Position numbers and translations under genes: made by a program | The notes under the pieces: model-generated | The model's input: the letters and a program-made list of their open reading frames with translations, nothing else | What the model was told of the DNA's origin: nothing | Databases searched by the model: none | Source of the DNA: an uncultured Sutterella sp. | GTDB taxonomy: Bacteria; Pseudomonadota; Gammaproteobacteria; Burkholderiales; Burkholderiaceae_F | Length of the DNA stretch: 6,851 bases | Direction: 5' to 3' | Assembly (NCBI GenBank): GCA_902493085.1 | Contig: CABUOH010000060.1 | Coordinates: 1-6,851 of the forward strand | In this document: positions 5,873 through 6,851 of the stretch, one piece after another | Numbering within the stretch: position 1 is the stretch's first letter | Layout: every line of letters begins with the position of its first letter

Positions 5873-6851
5873 ATGACCGAACGCATTACGATCGGACTCA
5901 TGTCCGGCACCAGCCTTGACGGCGCAGACGCCGTCGCCATGGCCTTCAACGGCCATGCCATGAAAAGCTTGGGACACGCTTCGCTCGCTTTTGCGCCCGC
6001 ATTGCGCGCCGCGCTTTCCGAGCTCACGCTTCCCGGCCCCGACGAGATCGAACGCATGGGCGAAGCTTCCGTCGCTCTTGCGCATCACTACGCTCAAACC
6101 GTCAAGCTTCTGCTCGCCCGCACGGGACTCGCACCGGCGGACATCGACGCCCTCTGCGTGCACGGCCAAACAATCCGGCATCGCCCCCAAAAGGGATTCA
6201 CGATTCAGCTCAATCATCCGGCGCTCGTCGCAGAACTCACGGGAATCGACGTTGTTGCAGACCTAAGATCCCGCGACGTCGCCGCCGGAGGCGAAGGCGC
6301 ACCGCTCGTCCCCGCCTTTCATGCCGAATGCTTTACGGGCGACTCCGCGCGCATCATTCTCAACATAGGCGGCATCGCCAACATCTCCGTGCTCGGTGCG
6401 CGCGGCGACTCAGCCTGCGTCCTGGGCGCTGACACGGGCCCCGGCAACATGCTGATCGACACCTGGACGCAACGCATCACCGGCGCTCTCTACGACAAAA
6501 ACGGCGGCTGGGCCGGCACGGGCCGCGTCAACGAAGCCCTGCTCGGCAACCTTCTGCGCGAACCCTATTTTGAACGTCCCATTCCAAAATCCACGGGCCG
6601 CGAACTCTTTTCTCCCGCTTGGCTTGACAAGCATCTCAAGGGCCATGAAGGCCTGCGGCCCGAAGACGTCGCACGCACGCTCGTCGAACTGACCGCCCGC
6701 ACGATCACGGATGCCATCGAACGCTTTGCCCCCGAAGCCCGTGAGCTGTACGTCTGCGGAGGCGGCGTCTACAACAAAACGCTCATGGAGGCGATCGCTT
6801 CGCGGTTTCCGGGACTCACGGCCTCGATCGAAGCACTCGGCGTCCCGCCCA
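5873..6851 (+). CDS. anmK: Anhydro-N-acetylmuramic acid kinase (C-terminus beyond window)
   Basis: AnmK phosphorylates 1,6-anhydro-MurNAc while hydrolysing its anhydro bond, giving MurNAc-6-phosphate for the MurQ step of peptidoglycan recycling in the cytoplasm. The frame is open from ATG to the window edge: 326 codons of a family usually near 370. Hallmarks are GLMSGTSLDG (8-17, phosphate-binding loop), VHGQTIRHRP (96-105), DLRSRDVAAGGEGAPLVPAFH (130-150), NIGGIANIS (164-172) and GADTGPGNMLID (185-196), where D187 is the expected catalytic base. CGGGVYN (295-301) belongs to the ATP-binding side, as in other sugar kinases of the ASKHA fold. AAGGGA (5861-5866) six bases upstream fixes the start. 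The preceding M23 peptidase gene is also about peptidoglycan, but a terminator separates the two. The fragment stops after LGVPP, just before the last conserved helix. Confidence 0.97.
   Translation, partial: MTERITIGLMSGTSLDGADAVAMAFNGHAMKSLGHASLAFAPALRAALSELTLPGPDEIERMGEASVALAHHYAQTVKLLLARTGLAPADIDALCVHGQTIRHRPQKGFTIQLNHPALVAELTGIDVVADLRSRDVAAGGEGAPLVPAFHAECFTGDSARIILNIGGIANISVLGARGDSACVLGADTGPGNMLIDTWTQRITGALYDKNGGWAGTGRVNEALLGNLLREPYFERPIPKSTGRELFSPAWLDKHLKGHEGLRPEDVARTLVELTARTITDAIERFAPEARELYVCGGGVYNKTLMEAIASRFPGLTASIEALGVPP

Noticed and set aside
5765..6217. 150-codon minus-strand ORF over the anmK start
   Set aside because: It lies antisense to anmK, whose conserved motifs are unmistakable, and covers the terminator. 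It has no family features.
1..6851. Novel defence, mobile or biosynthetic system
   Set aside because: All seven genes belong to known families in an ordinary chromosomal setting. There are no insertion sequence ends, integrases, repeat arrays or marked base-composition breaks.

Overview
The window is a housekeeping segment of a bacterial chromosome, most likely a beta-proteobacterium of the order Burkholderiales. The gut family Sutterellaceae is my best guess. The basis is moderately high G+C (judged by eye, not computed), the gene order nrdR-glyA and dtd-tyrS divergent from an M23 peptidase and anmK, the type 2 tyrosyl-tRNA synthetase, and the N-terminus MRCPFC of NrdR. The family-level placement is inference. 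I see no phage, transposon, CRISPR array, toxin-antitoxin pair, rRNA or tRNA.

Layout. On the minus strand, reading from about 4030 down to 1: tyrS (tyrosyl-tRNA synthetase), dtd (D-aminoacyl-tRNA deacylase, 10 bases after tyrS), a cytoplasmic PEBP/YbhB-type protein with a TTG start, glyA (serine hydroxymethyltransferase, GTG start), a bidirectional hairpin terminator, and the first 32 bases of nrdR running off the left edge. On the plus strand from about 4250: an exported or membrane-anchored M23 zinc endopeptidase with a MepM-like layout, a strong rho-independent terminator, then anmK (anhydro-N-acetylmuramic acid kinase) running off the right edge.

Functional logic. tyrS and dtd form a tRNA charging and proofreading pair: one charges tRNA-Tyr, the other removes D-amino acids from mischarged tRNA. 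glyA feeds one-carbon metabolism, including dTMP synthesis, and nrdR represses ribonucleotide reductase genes, so that pair touches nucleotide supply. The M23 enzyme cuts peptidoglycan peptides and AnmK salvages anhydro-MurNAc from turned-over wall, so the plus-strand pair concerns wall remodelling and recycling.

The coding annotation is secure. Two genes at the window edges (nrdR and anmK) are incomplete but clearly recognisable. The points worth a second look are in the gaps between genes: a 14-base perfect palindrome just downstream of a possible nrdR promoter, a structured leader before the PEBP gene, hairpins upstream of glyA and tyrS, and terminators that split gene pairs usually found together. 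I found no evidence for an undescribed system. Long antisense reading frames over glyA, tyrS and the M23 gene are composition artefacts.
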